A stretch of DNA of 64,000 nt from Andrena cerasifolii (GCF_050908995.1 NC_135119.1:11966001-12030000), one strand, 5' to 3'; numbered from the stretch's first letter, positions 24,858 through 38,628 are shown. The notes: generated by a model from the letters alone, not told the origin. Translations and numbers: made by a program.

Positions 24858-27800
24858 CCTTTGCTCCGTTAGATGACTTTGTATCGAATCCTTTCGCTTT
24901 GAAATCCATCAAAGAGCTCGTTAGACACTGAGACTGAACCCTTTGACGACTGCTCCATGTTCGCCTTGCAAAATTATTATTATCAGAGCCAAGTAAAAGT
25001 AGACAACTTAGAGTAAAAGCGAACCTACAGCGAAACCACTGTTACTTAAACCTACCCATTAATTCCCCGCTAACTTCCAACACGTCTCGCAATTTTTCAC
25101 CTGGCGTCTCAAAATTCCAATTGTCGAAGCCGTGTACCCTTTCCCATCACCGTAAACTGCTCGCCGAGCGCGAACCTCGGCATCGCCGGATAGAAGCACG
25201 CGTCAAGTACCACCTACGGGAGAATTCCGAGTTAACACGAGGCGGTTCGTAGGGAGCACGCGAGCACAGCGGTTTTGAGCGAGCGCGCAATGCAGAAAGC
25301 CCTCTATCATCGAATCCAATTTACCGAACACAACGGGGCCGATTACATCGGTACAAGAACAGGTCTCGGAGGAGCCCCTCGGAGAGCCGAGTCCTCTCAT
25401 TAGGGTTTCGGGTCACGGGTTATGTCTATCACATTGTTGTCCGTGTCGGTGTGCGCCCGTGGATGATTGTTCGGCTCGTAGGGGTAATAACGCCGACAGC
25501 GTCGGGGCCGGGGATCGTCGAGATAAGCCGGGGTAACCAAATAAACAGGGGGGTGGGAGTTAAGACGTCGAGGATGGAGCGTATCTGCAGCTTGTATCCG
25601 AGAGCGCGGTCTCACGGTAATCAATTAATCTTTCTAGCCTCATCGTTCAGTGAATCGACCCCGCGAGAACAGCCCTGGATGCTAATGGTCGAGCCGGTGT
25701 GGCGCGATGATAGGAACGTCGAGGGCGTTCCTCGGGGCGTAATCGTTCGGGGAATAAGTCCGCTAGTGATTCCACTTGTTGCTGATCGATGAGAATAGTT
25801 CAGTGTGCTTGTTTAGCGCAAACTCCGCGTTTGAACGAACGAGCTTCGTGTAACGCTCGCTCCTCGGTGCTACGCGGAATCGTTTTATCCTTGCTTTGTT
25901 GCAAGCGCCATAAACAAATAAACGCGGTGCGTTCGACCTTTGCGCGTTGCTGCGAGCAAAGCGACGGCGACGTCGCAAGAGTGACACAAGAGGGAAATCA
26001 GGTTTTTCAAGGCGGCCGCAACCACGGAATAACTCTTACGTACAAAAGGCCAGCCACTCGGAGCGAGAAGAGATAGAGACCGACCGGAGGGAACGTTAAG
26101 CTCGCGACGATGCGTGTATTTCAGCGTCCTGGTCGGTTGGGAATAAAACAACCGAAGGAGACGACGGTGTGGCCCACTTGCGGTGACATGACATAACCGG
26201 CACGTAGCTTCAAGGCAACCGAATGCAGCCTGCATTTAAACAAGCTCTTCTGGAATTTCTCTGCCCCACCGGAAACGCAGAGGATGCGACTTTCTCGAGT
26301 CACGTTTCCTCGCCTTCGAGCCCGCTCGAATTGAAGGATGCTCCAAGCGGTGGCTTGGGGGTTATAGTAATTTGCATTGGATAATTTTCGTGGGTGATGC
26401 TTTTCGACACACGTGCTGGGAATTTGTTAGAGGAACCGTTTGTCTCGTTCGCACAAGTTTGGGGAAGCGAAGAGAGAGGAAGATCTTTCGAGATCGGAGA
26501 AAGCTGTTAACCTGAGATTATAAAACACGGTTCAAGAGCAACCGAGCTTTACCTATGGATCTTAGCTGTTTTGGGAACAGCATTTCAGTTGATTTTTAGT
26601 GGATAGAGCAGAGATAGAAGTGGATGAATATTTCGTAGGATTCATATAATTCTCCGCGATTGATTAAGATCTCATGGGGCACGCAATCGTTCTTAGGTTT
26701 CAGTGAAGCGTGTAGGTAAGTGAAACGATGGGAAGCGTATCCTGCTCACATTTCCAGAGGAAGGTGATAGTCTCCTGTAAGTTCCTCCTAGGCAATTAAA
26801 ACGTTGACCTCAGCGCGGTGCAGCTTGGGCCTCTGGAAATCTGCAGAGATCAATCCTGGTTTCATCAGCCTTATTAATCTTCGTCAGGCATCAATTTATG
26901 ACGATAACGCAATATGTATTTATCATACAACAATTGAGATGTGTTTCTGATTTATAAAACACAGTTCCTTGAATGTAGAAACAAAGTGTCCCCATCGTAT
27001 GAATACTATTTAATATATCAGGAAGGCTTTTTCCCAGAATGTTGGTCAAATGATTTCGAAATACCCACATAGAAGTTAATTGTACTCGTTTTATGCCGGC
27101 TTCGTAGCTGTTACAGAAATCGTTTGAGGACTTTTTCGGCGCTAACAATCTGAGCAAGGTCGCCCGCGGTTGCTCCATTAATTATTCAAATTAGAGCGGT
27201 ATCTAAAGGGGTACGAGACGCGTGCCTCACTGTTTACTCTTGCTAGACTCTACGAGCACTTCGTAGAATCCCCGGTTCGAAGAAAACCACTTGATGGCGA
27301 GGAGCACAGCGAAGAATACCACGCAAATGTAAGAAAAAGCCGGCGCTCGAGCAGCAGCAATCATACCGAAGGCTATGTCCTTTTCCTCTGAACAGGAACG
27401 GGCGTACAAAAACGGCGAGCACGACGGGAGAGATACTAGTGGAAGGATAAGGGGGAAAAAGTATGAAGTCGCAGCTGCAGGGATTCTTCGCGAATCCCGA
27501 TGCTAGCTAGGGTATAGAGTAAACAGAGGATGATGCGAGGAATTCACTCCAATTACCTACTAAAAGAAACTCATTAAACCAATCAACCGCTAATTGAGTT
27601 AGATCCAGATAGCTGCGAATAGTCGAAGGTTTATTAGAAATGTTTCCATCGCTTCTATTCCCTGGATCCATCTGTTTTATACTTGGACGCATTTGTCGAC
27701 TTTAAAACGTCAGATTTCAAACTAAACATTTGGTTGAGAATAACCACCTGATTATACTCCCAAGCAATGGCATCTCCATGGAGGCAGCGATGGAAACCGA

Positions 27801-30800
27801 TCGTCTCAATCGGGGACGCGAAGGGTTGCGGAGGACGAAAAACAGGAATTTCCTTTTTCCCCATTGGCGAACGAGTCTCCTACCGGAGCACGTATTATCG
27901 AGTTTCATCACAGAAGTCGAGAGAGCTCGAGTAGATGCGCGATCGTTGCTCGGGGAACAGGTTGCCATCCAGGTTTTTGCAGGTGGCTTATAGTGCAACC
28001 ACTGTTCTGTCTCTCCCTCCCTCTCTGCCCGTTTCTTTCCCGTGGCATTTCTAGGTACCTCGTATCTAACGATCTCGTCTGGAGCAGCCCGTGCTGCTCT
28101 TGAAACTCGCTACGAAATGTTCCGGCCGAGACTGCGAGCCGACGTTAGGTTTATCACGGTATCTTCGCCGCCATTTCGATTGCGTTTCGTTGGTACGCTT
28201 GCCCGAGATGCCCTCGGACGCGTAAATGTAAAGATCGCGGTTTCTCGTGCCTGCGCCGTCGTCCAAATTAACGTCCTCCACCGTGCAAGATTCTTACCGT
28301 TGTCCCTGCGCGGATCGTTTCTCATTTGACGAAAGATACGAGGGAGGTAGATGCGGAGTGATTAATGATTCGAAAGTTTCACGATCAGCGCCCCTATCGA
28401 TAGTCAAGGCTCCCAGATGCGAGTCGCGCCCGTGTGAAAAATGATTCCGACGTATTACACCATCAGTATCATTATATCAGCGTGTTCCGACGAGGTGCAG
28501 CGCTAACGTCAGAATCCTTTCCCATGTGGTGGTGGCCTGCACTTGGAAGCTGTGATCATTGATACTTTGAATCTCCGTGCGGTTTCAGTTTCATTGTGGA
28601 TGTATGACAGTGACACCACCACTGTACCAGTGTATCCCGAAAATTTTTTGTTACTTCAAACTACAGCGAGGAATGAAAGACAGAGTTGTAACAATATATT
28701 TGTTAACTAAAGATTCAAATCGGAACACCTAAATCTTTTACAGTTCCTCATAGAATCCCCTCAACGTAATTGACACGTCTGGCCATGTAAAGTGGTTGCT
28801 TCTTGCTATTCCAGCGTACGAACCCACCCTGTTGCCAGTGACGTTGATCCAAAAAGTTGCCAAACAACGTTACTACAGTTGTTCTCGGACGTCGATCGAT
28901 TATGAATTCCCGTTTTATTGCCACCCCGTATTTGGCCAGCCGACTGGATGCGCCTAGGATCCGGTGGATTTAATAATGCCGCATCCGAGCAGATTTATGT
29001 GCGCCGATATGAAATCGAGATTGTTCGAGCTACTGCCTGGTTTTTGACGTAGACGTCTTGCTTCGCCGGTGGAGGAACTGTGCCATCTGATTCACGGTGC
29101 CGCGTAAACTTTATTCCAGTCACGTTCGCTTATGCGCATATGCTCTACGCACCGCTCCTTTATTTTCCCTGCATCATTTACGCACGTTGCCTGCCTTCGG
29201 ATGCAGCTTCATTAGAACTAATGACGCTGTAAATTCTATGATAACTGCGATAGATGCGCTTTAAACGACGCGCATTTCGCGATGCTTCTGCTACTGTTGC
29301 AAACGCTGGGTGGTCCACGAACTCGCCGTTGTAGAGCATAGCTAGTTCGTCTCTAACTTAAAGGGAAAGTAGAAGAATCGAAAGGTACGAGAAAAGGAGA
29401 GCTCTTGGTATTCCTCTCGGATGCAATACGCATGATCGTTTACGACGCGATTACCCGCTCAACTTTTCACTTCCCCGCGGCTATGCGGCGGGGCGCTCAA
29501 ATCCCCATATCGTCCCTTAGAGTTTTTACGGCGCAGGATTCGAGACGGCGATATCCCGTGGCACGCGAGAGGATCTAGGCCCTGAAATCTACGTTGAACG
29601 AGTTCACCCCGAGGGAGCCGCAGTTCCAGTAAATAAAATCCAGCTGGATCCCTTGGTGGGCCAATTTCGTTCAGCTTTCAGCCTCCTATTATCTAACCCG
29701 GTTTCTGTGTCTCGCGTTACTATTCCCGGCGCGGTAATATCCAGCCTCCGCGCGGCGGGAATGATTCTTTCGCCGGCGATAATCGTGGGTTGTCTACGCG
29801 CGTGACGGTTTTTACAAGCCGCCGCCGAGGGCGAGCGCAAAACGAAATTGAATTTCGACCGTGACTTCGTGCATCTTCCTCTTTATGGGATAGGTCAGGA
29901 GGCAAGGCTATTCTGCACGCCGTTGCTGGCGGGATAAGGGGATAAGGGGATCGTACCTTCCTTCTCGATAGGAATTTCACTAGAGAGGCGTAGATACTCG
30001 ACTGGTCCCACCATTTCCCCCTGTTTCACTTCGCGCCCTCGTTCTCTTTGTAGGCAGTTGCTTCAGCGAAAAATGAGGAATCGAACGGACGTTGATCGTT
30101 AATCGATCGAATTTCAGTGCTCTGAGAAATGGCGATTTAGACGTGGAAGAAACTATTACCTTGCCAGGAACGCTCTGGGCCACGGAGTTTCTTAGTGGGC
30201 ACAAAGTAAGAATTTTATCGCCTGTAAGAAACCCTTGCTGCTACGCGGTCTCTAGAGTATAAGAAAGTTGAACAGGCATGGGTACCATCGGGTAATCTTT
30301 TGTCCAGGCCATTATTCCGATACGATCTCGCCTATCCCTGGCTCAGTTTCATTCAAGCACGCGTGCATCTGTTAGACCTGCAGCACTAAATAGATCCCTC
30401 CGACTCTGAGTTCTCCAGCTCGCTGCTGCACCGGAGTGGCAACTTTCGTCACGTTTCGTCACGTTTCGCCTGTCGGCCTGGTGGGATTTTTGCTGGATGT
30501 AATCGAGGCCAGAGTGTCCGAGGGAACTCGCGTGCACGGCCCATTTCGCCGGGCATCGCGGTATGCCGGAGCCGTATAAACAGAATTCACGCGAGTCTCG
30601 CGAGACGGTATCGTTTGCTTGCTCCTGTTTACGGGCGCACCGCTCGCGCCGTTCGGCCCGCAGCTATCCCGCCACGGGATCTAGTTTCTCCCCCGGCACT
30701 CGCCACATGCTTCGTGCAGGAATCTAGCCTTAATGAGTAAAATTGACTCCGCGAGTAGCCCCGGCCAGGCGATGCCACGGCGCGCGGCTTCTAACCGCCG

Positions 30801-32178
30801 TGGGCTTCTTTCTGGATGCACCGTCCAGGGGCGTAAAAACCGCGGCAGCGCGGAAAAGGACGAAGAGGACGCGCGGGGCCGCGTCCCTATCGGGGCTGGC
30901 AGGCTGCTACACTGAATCAGGATCTGGTGTATAGGTACTACTGCTCCGGCCGCGGTGTACAGCGCGTTACGCCGCGCGTTCTTTGCGGTTCGTAGAATTA
31001 CATCGCTCGTCGGACGTGTTCTAGTCAGGGAAACAGGAATCTGCGCTTAGGCCAGCGGGGAGTTTGAGCTTGCACGATGCGCTCGTTGATTATCGGGACA
31101 GCCGGAGAAGCTGTCGGCCAGTTTTGCTCCTTTTCCGCTCGGCTAACAGCTTGTCCGATGCTGGAACGTGTCTTTGATAGGCGTGGCTTTGAAACTATCG
31201 GCTTAGAGGGGTTGTAGCGTTGAACGGAGTTAGTTAAGGTTGATTAGGTGTTGACGTTCCTTGCGCTGTGTTTGATGTGGCCTGACAGGCGGGACGGGAT
31301 CAATCATCGTTCGCGTTTTTCTCGGCTTCCAGCCACGGGCAACCAACGTAGTGCGTTCAACTTCTTTTTGCGGAGGAGCTGTAATCCTCTCGGATTATGT
31401 TAGGCTTATGGCAGAAGGATCTGCGATTGGTGGGATGAACTTAATTCGTAGATCAGTTATCGATTGGTCAATCGTTTCTGATTAACGACAGATTCGGGCT
31501 TGAGTCCTGATCCTCGTGGTTGGAGTGACGTGATGTTTTCCCTCGTTCCGTGCGCGATCGTTATTGTACTTTATTTGCAGTTACTGTATTCTAGAGTCTC
31601 TACGTTCAATTTTATTATTTCCCTTCATCTGCACAGCGCAAGCGAAAGTCGGATATGATGGTAAAAGACTTTCTTGCTTCGATATTAATGCCTGCCGGGG
31701 ATGAATTGTTTGAAGCGTAGGTGTTTTCCTGCGGTGAAATCGTCGCCAAAGTTCGATAGATCCTCTACCCGCCAGCTGCGTGGTAGACACGAACACGTGT
31801 CTCGAGATGTTGGACAGTGAGTCGACGTGTTTCCTTTCCGTGGACGCCGGCGAATCGCGATTTTTGTTCCTTCGGCTTGCATCTTCGCGCGAGAAAGTAA
31901 ACGGGTCGACCAACTCTCTCACGGTGCGCAACTCCTACGGAGCTCTGCTAGATTCAGCTACTCTTCAGGTGTATACCGGGTGTCTAGGAAACATTTCTTT
32001 GTTGGCTATTGATTCACTGAGACCGCTGACTGCGTTATCAGCGGACTGTTCGGAGAAGTCATTGACGGATGCATTGAAAACATGCAAAATTACAATTCAT
32101 GGAGCGGAATGTATCAATGAACGCAAATCTCTATATTTTTTATTATGACGTGAAAATAGAAAACCTTCATTGACTAAC
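24858..32178. other. Long CpG-rich unique region, no gene recognised
   Basis: More than 7 kb without a transposon end, long tandem repeat or RNA gene that I could see. Open frames stay below about 120 codons and overlap. A minus-strand frame at 27227-27409 encodes one hydrophobic stretch (about 20 residues around YICVVFFAVLLAI) but resembles nothing known. A 10-bp direct repeat (cgtcacgttt) occurs at about 30450. The region could be intron or intergenic. Confidence 0.4.
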
Positions 32179-32342
32179 AAAGGAAGTTCTTCGACCCGGA
32201 AATTAAAAAAAATTATGAAACTTTGAGGATGCATAGAGAATATGTAGGTATTTATTTTCCATTTTTTGCTGCCCAAATTCATTCTAAGGGGATGAAAGTG
32301 ACTCCTGAGAAGTCGGCTATTTTCCGATTTTTAGTTATAACT

Positions 32343-32467
32343 AGGGATGTGCGGGTATCCGAAATTACGGGACCCGATTTGTGATTCGGGAGCCGATTTT
32401 CTTGCTTAAAAATTCTTACATCTGATTACACTGCAAAATCACAACTTACGGGTACCCGCACACACCT
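32343..32467. mobile_element. Small nested hAT-like MITE, 125 bp
   Basis: The ends are AGGGATGTGCGGGTATCCG and, on the other strand, AGGTGTGTGCGGGTACCCG. The 10-bp sequence AGTTATAACT flanks it on both sides (32333-32342 and 32468-32477). Because that word is itself a palindrome, the exact 8-bp duplication cannot be placed. A related copy of the host repeat at 32738-32748 has GAACTATAAC once, without an insertion, which is the empty site. Confidence 0.75.
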
Positions 32468-32817
32468 AGTTATAACTGTATGAGATAGAAAAATGTTTTC
32501 AGGCAAAAGTTACTTCTTTTAATTGAGGCTATCTTTTGGTAGCTTATAGTTCTTTCACAAAATTGAAAAGTAGCCGGATTTTCAGGGGTCAATTTCACTC
32601 TCTTTTAGTGAAATTGGGCAGCAAAAAAAAAAATGCGTAATACATATCTATATATATATATTTTTTTGCGGTCCAAATTCACTAAAAGGGAGTGAAATTA
32701 ACCTGTGAAAATCCGGCTACTTTCCGATTTTGTGAAAGAACTATAACCGACTAAAGGATAACCCTAATTAAAAGAAGTAACTTCGATACGTAGAGAATAT
32801 ATATATATATATATTTT

Positions 32818-32863
32818 AAAAAATTATGAAACTTTGGGGATACCCAAAGTTTCATAATTTTTT
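32818..32863. repeat. Perfect 21-bp hairpin
   Basis: The word aaaaaattatgaaactttgg plus one g (32818-32838) is followed by a 4-nt loop (gata) and its exact reverse complement (32843-32863). It sits at the right end of the compound inverted-repeat element and probably arose from juxtaposed terminal repeats. As RNA it would form a very stable stem. Confidence 0.85.
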
Positions 32864-32892
32864 GAATTTCCGAGGTTGGTGATCTCCCCTTG

Positions 32893-33797
32893 TAAATTAC
32901 TATTGTTATGTAATTTTCAACTCCTTCCCTCAGCTACGATATAAACATTTAAATCATCGAAAATCTTTGACAGTTTTGTTTGCGGTCCTCCATCCACGAT
33001 TGAAATCACTATCGTTTAATCCCGCGGTGGACTTGGATTACCTTGATCGCATGTCGAATTCATTGGGGAGTGATCGAGGAGCGAGCGTGTCTCGTGGCGA
33101 GTCACTCTTGCAACTCGTTTGACGTTCATATCCCACGCAAAACCGTAAGAAGTGTGTAGGAACGACCGCGCTGGCGAAAGTAGGATGCACTTGGCGACTG
33201 CTTTTCGCTCGCGGCCCGTAACTCGCACGTACGATGGAAACGGACACGGTGAAAATACGCGCGTGTAAATCCACTGCTCGCGAGCAGCGCCGATATCGCG
33301 GGAATTCCGACGAAGAAAGGGATTCTACAACCGATTCCAATGTTTATTGCGTGTGAAACGGTGATTGGCGGTTTTGCTCGTGATCTACGTCGGGTACAGG
33401 GCAAAGGTCGGTTAACAGAAAATATACAAATGGACTTTATATCGTTCCACTCTGAGAATAAAGAATATAATGTTTATATGGCAATCACATCAATCGTGAA
33501 ACGTGAGACGACAGGGAATGGTGGGAATCTGAAATAAGACTGAAAGTGATTTTCTCCTGATACGAGTCGGGGACAGTAGAATAGAGCGGTTCGTGAACAG
33601 ACTCTGCTGCAGTTGTCGCTGTGGTTCAGGCCGCCGCGCGTTTTGGCGAAACGTGGCGATACGAAGAGAAAAGTTTATAAACAATTCATGACCAAAGCGC
33701 GGGGACAATTAATTAATTATTATTAAATTCTTCGATTCGCTTCGATGAGATTTGCTTCGCCCTGCCGCGCCGCGTTTCGCCAAAATGCGCGACGGCC
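32893..33797. other. Non-coding DNA between two elements
   Basis: CpG-rich, with overlapping frames of up to 100 codons and no domain, repeat or RNA gene. Confidence 0.45.
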
Positions 33798-33801
33798 TTA
33801 A

Positions 33802-34079
33802 GGGGTCTTCCTAGTGTAAACGGCTGAAAAAAAATTAATTTTGTGGGAATTAAAAAAGAATCTAATATTGCACGTATCATTTTACACGTTTGTAGCATTA
33901 TTCTATCATCTAGTAAGACTATAAAAAAAAATCTGCAAGTAAAAATATCCATTTGTAGAGAAATAGGAGCATCGTGAAGAGAATAATATCCTTCTGGATG
34001 CCAGACGAGCAATACTTGTTTCTATTTTTAATTCCTGAAATATTAAGTTTTATTTCAGCCGTCACACTAGGAATGCACC
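33802..34079. mobile_element. TTAA-type MITE, 278 bp
   Basis: TTAA (33798-33801) precedes the left end GGGGTCTTCCTAGTGTAAAC. The right end on the other strand reads GGTGCATTCCTAGTGTGACG and is followed by ATAA (34080-34083), a one-base variant of TTAA. The terminal inverted repeat continues for about 75 bp, including CGGCTGAAA and GGAATTAAAAA in both ends. There is no coding capacity. A piggyBac-type transposase is inferred from the target site. Confidence 0.75.
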
Positions 34080-34083
34080 ATAA

Positions 34084-37000
34084 CTGTTGTGTACAGTTGA
34101 TAATGTATTTAGCTGAAAGGTTGAAAGACAGTAAATGAAATTACATTAGTTTTGAATTATATCAAATTTGATTTTTCTTATCCTCGTCTACGTGAAAAGA
34201 ACGACTAGTAAACTCTGCAACTTCCGATTATTTAATGATCTGCTTTAAACATCATACATTGAACAAGCTTGCACTTTCGTTGACCCGAAGCTCTGGCCTC
34301 GGCTTCGATCCAGGTGAAGAAAAATGAAATCCCTCGCTGTCCGTGGCGCGAGTTCACGGGGCGTCGAGTCACGACGCATGCGACTTTTAAAGGCGTCTCG
34401 ACGTCAACGCACGTGAGAGCGGCCAGGCTAGTGAAAGTTCTCGGTTCTCTGCACTTTATTAGCGCCCATCGTTGCCTTCGGAAAAGCGCGTAGAGAGTCG
34501 TTAATTAGAGGCAGCCGATGACCGATTTTCCCGTCGATTTCCGATGCGCGCGCCTCGTCCTTCGCATTCCTATCGATCTTGGCTGCTTAATCGCGTCACT
34601 TGTTGCAAGTCAATCGCACGAGCACAGGAATGGTGGTAGAAAGTCATGCGAGTCCGAGGAGAATAATTAGGCTACTTATCCCGTAGCTACTATTCCTATC
34701 TCTTCGCTCCAAAGGAGAATTTATTTCCCAAAAATATATGCCTATTGAAGGAGACTAAAAATCTTTGCCAGCCTCTGGAAGCAGCATTGCGCGATAAATA
34801 TATGATCGAAGATTCTCGCTGCGCCGAGAAACATTCAAATTGAACAGGATCGACGGGCTTGTTTTTCGACCGCTGCTCGCTCAGCCGCGAGCAGCGAAGC
34901 ACGATTCAGCTGGCCGACGGTGAATAACGTTTTTAAGGAATCCCGTTACACCGCCAGCACCTTTAATTCGATGATCGATCGTTCCATCGAATCGATTTGC
35001 TGCTCGTGTTTTCTCTCGCCCAAAAACCTGTTACGCTTTTTCAATACAGATATCGCATCAAAATCCCCGAACGTGCTTCAGCTTGCTGCGTTCACAGAGC
35101 ACCTATGTACAGGTACCTGATACCCATGACAAAAAAAAAAGATGAAACGAGCTCGCCCAGTTTCGAATTAGCCTACACCCCGTTGATTAGAGGCGAGCGC
35201 ATAAAAGGCGCGCACGCGTCCCGCATTTGTCACGCAATACGCGAAATGTCGCGCTGAGGGACGAGGGAAGTCCATTAGCTGGCTGCTGGAAGGTTCGTTT
35301 TCACTCGGGCCCTCGGTCAGCAGCAATATCACGACCGGGCTATTAATATTGTTTCAAAACACGACGGTGGTCCACGTGACTGCGAACTGGTTTGGTTGTC
35401 GCCCAAGGGGCCGATGGGACCCTGACACTGACATTCTTCAAGGCTGCTTGTGGGACCGTCTCGCGTTGCCCGGGGGCTCCGTCGGACCATGACATTGACT
35501 TCGAGATGGAAGCCTCGTGAATATGGTAATACCGGGTCTCTACGCGAACCATCCGTTTCTTCGGCGATGCCAGCGGTGATGCTGAAGCACCGTGTTCCTT
35601 GTCCTTCTCGGTTTAGCGAGGCCTTATCCGTCTTCTGGCCGTGTCCCTATCATCCTGCGTTGCGAATCCTCGCCACCGAGCGTCCGCCTCTCTTCTCTAG
35701 ACCTCTGCGCAGGATTTAGGCGGTCGGATTAACGCGCGCCTCGAATCGCTGGGACGCACAGCTGGGATTCAGGGGGACAAAGACATTACGCGGCCAGCTT
35801 TTTCGTCCACGATTCCAGATGGTGGATGAAGAGTGAGTTCAGAGTTGAATAGAAAGTACGGTGGGTAAGAGTAACTGGTATTCCCGTTTTGTCACGACTC
35901 TAACGTGAAATGTGGAGGAAAAAAAAGATGTGGTTAGAAAGGAAGAGTTGTTCGCGAGAAGACTGCCTTAGTATTCAGCGTGATTCATATCTGATGATTT
36001 TTTGGTCTGTTACAGGTATACACCGTGAATGTTGTTACGTTGGAAGATAAGATCGGGACAGGATAGAAAAGTATGTCGGGGAGATATGTACCTACGTGAG
36101 TCTTTAATGATTAATTTCACTTCTCACCTTTACGTTTCACGCGCCCATGCAATCGTATTAAGTAGAGAACGTATCTTAATCTATTTGGGCCTCGAGTGTA
36201 ATTTATGCAACGGATACTGAATTTTATAAATCGGAAATTAGTATGACCTGTGCCTTCCTCCTTGGGAACTTGGATTCGCGAAAGTTTCTGTCGGAGGAGG
36301 CCAATATTCGCGTGGACAAAAGAAACGCGGCATTTCTGTAACATATTTCTAGATCAATGCAGTTATTACTGTAGTTACACGGACTCGTCGCAGTAATTAC
36401 AGCATTCTGCGATCCTGCTGGTCGCTCGGTGGATTTCCATTAGAAAATTCCTACTACCTTTCAATAACCGATATCCCAACTTCCGCGAAAGTGTCGCGCG
36501 GCAACGGAAGGAGGAAAGCATCCACGTACTTTCGTTTCGCCGAGGCGCTACTTACGAAAAGCTGCCGTCAAGAAAACCCCAGTTATACGCCGCGTCCTCG
36601 ACCCTGTATAATCACCACTGAATTCACTTTCACGTGAACATGCCGTCCGTCGGCTTATCGTTTCTTCGTGCAGATTTCCACTTCAGCTCGGAGAATAAAG
36701 CTCGCCACCCTAGATCCGCGAATAATCTCGACCCGAACGAAAACACAGCATCTCATTTCCCGTGTGTCGCGACTGATAACCATCTCCGGCACTCCCGTTT
36801 CGTGTCAAGGCACCGTGCGTTGCGCGCTCCTCGCGGTCTCGAATAATTCGCAACACTATAACAATGGGCGTCCTGCAAATTGCGAAGTTCGCCCCGAGCA
36901 ACAGAATACGACTTGTAACTTTTATGCAAGTTCCGCCGCGGTACACTTCAAATTCAGATCTGAAGGTTGGGCCGCGCGTCCTCACTCCCACAATTCAAAG

Positions 37001-38628
37001 CGCACTAATCGTACGAGCCTTCTTCTACGAGTCCAATGTCAGCCGTGCAGCGCGCGCTCCGTAAACTCGGCTCTCGCTTGCCCGTACGTCACGTCACCTT
37101 TAGCTTTGGACGTAAAACGCTGCCGCGCCGCGTTTCGCCCCCGTGGATTTACATTGTCCTATGGTAGGACGTCTCAATCCCCGCGCATAAGTCCCGGGGG
37201 AAAGCATAAACGTGAGCGGGCCAGGTCGCGTTATCGCGGCCCCTGGCCCTGCCCGGGGCGCGTGCATCATTCCCGCTCATCATTTCTCGGGAGGGGTGCA
37301 CGCGACGTGCCGCGTAGTACAGCGTGCATTACAACCCGAGATCCCCGCTCCACCTTTGACCCGCGAACGATGTCAGTCCGTGTCGTACGCGCGAGGATAG
37401 CGTTGCGGGCCGGCCGCCGCTATAATTCGAACACGGCCACGGGGCACAGGCACGGCAGGCGCAGTGGAAACGGATGACCGCTCCTAGAAAGTAAGCGACG
37501 TGGTACATGGGAGCTCGTTACCGCGAGAAAGACACTCGCCGCGTTTCTCCCGGTACGAATCGAGCCGCTCCTCCGCTCCTGCGAGGGCCCGGGCAGCAAG
37601 CAACTGCCACGGCCACTGCCTACCTGATCCCACGGCCAGATTTATTGGCGCGCGGAAAACTAATGGTAACACTCGAGGGATTCCTCTAGGATGCCCTCTG
37701 CGGGCCGTACGCGCGCATGCTGCACGCTTCAAAGTCTTTGAATGAAGCTACAGGAACCTGGGGATCGCGGGGGCTGATTTAACGCCGGCTCTTACCGCCG
37801 GATTCGAGCGCTCGGGGAGTCGATTCCGCGCGAACGGAAATCGAGGAGCCGGGGTGCTCGGCGACGCTGCATTGGAACGGCTGGGCTGGGCATCGCGGAG
37901 GGAGCTCGCGATGTAAATGTACGCAACAATTTTGCTGATTCGAGTGCCTCGGCTGGGAAATACGTAGCGGAGGGTGATAGCGCGGCGTGACGTGGAAAAG
38001 TGGATAAGTATGTCTTACGGAGGGACTGGCCTTGTGTTTTCTGATTCGATCCGACACCTAAGGTGATCATTAGGCTGCACACGCGTCGGAAACGGTCGGT
38101 AACCGATGATTTCAGGAGAGACCGGGTTTCAATATTCGTTGTGTTGCGCTCACGCGAGAGATCCGTCGATCGAGGTTTAGGGGAATGGAACAGATTTGAA
38201 GAAGTTGCAGCAAAAGGGGTGTAACTCCACTTTTGACGGTTTTTTTTTTAGTTATGACGTGTAATATTCGGGAAAAAATCTACATCGTTTGGCGCAAGTT
38301 TGATGCAAATCCGAAAACAATTCAGCAATTTATTGCAAATTTTGGACTTGCATCCATTACCGTTTTGTGCAATGCGAATGCAGGATAACAATCCAGTGAT
38401 GTACAGTCTATCAGAATCGACTGTGCACTGTTCCTTTGCCACTGAAAAAGGCAAAATGTAACGACGTAATGCAGTTAGCTACCAACTACGTCCCACATAC
38501 CTAATAAGCAGCCTTTCTATAAGGCTCTCAGATGGCGTTGACTGAGGATGATGATATTTCCACGGATAATGATAACGAGCAGGCACAAGAATAATGTTAT
38601 TTTTTTATGTCTACAACAAATTTCGACG
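34084..38628. other. CpG-rich unique DNA, no gene recognised
   Basis: It contains the longest open frame in the window, 36668-37477 on the plus strand (269 codons), within very GC-rich DNA (36600-37950) where several frames on both strands stay open at once. The product is rich in Arg, Ser and Thr and shows no domain, so I treat it as chance. 38190-38620 is plainer sequence with no feature. Confidence 0.45.

Larger units (their letters stand above)
32179..32892. mobile_element. Old compound inverted-repeat element, interrupted
   Basis: Outer inverted ends pair (CCCGGAAATTAAAAAAAATT at the left against CTCGGAAATTCAAAAAATTA at the right, other strand), both continuing into ATGAAACTTTG. Inside are two inverted arms of about 128 bp (32505-32633 and 32661-32790) around an AT-rich spacer, plus a third, direct copy of part of the arm at 32262-32342. 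That third copy is split by a small hAT-like element. The ends (AAGGAAG / AAGGGGA) recall the TTAA-GGGG group but the flanks are decayed. Confidence 0.6.

Noticed and set aside
27260..27300. Possible tRNA T-loop (GGTTCGAA)
   Set aside because: No acceptor stem, anticodon arm or matching 5' half could be folded around it.
27227..27409. Minus-strand frame with a hydrophobic segment as a small membrane protein
   Set aside because: A single hydrophobic stretch in a 60-codon frame is weak evidence, with no homology that I recognise.
36668..37477. Open frame of 269 codons, plus strand
   Set aside because: It lies in very GC-rich DNA where several frames on both strands stay open; low-order composition, no domain, no plausible start or splice context.
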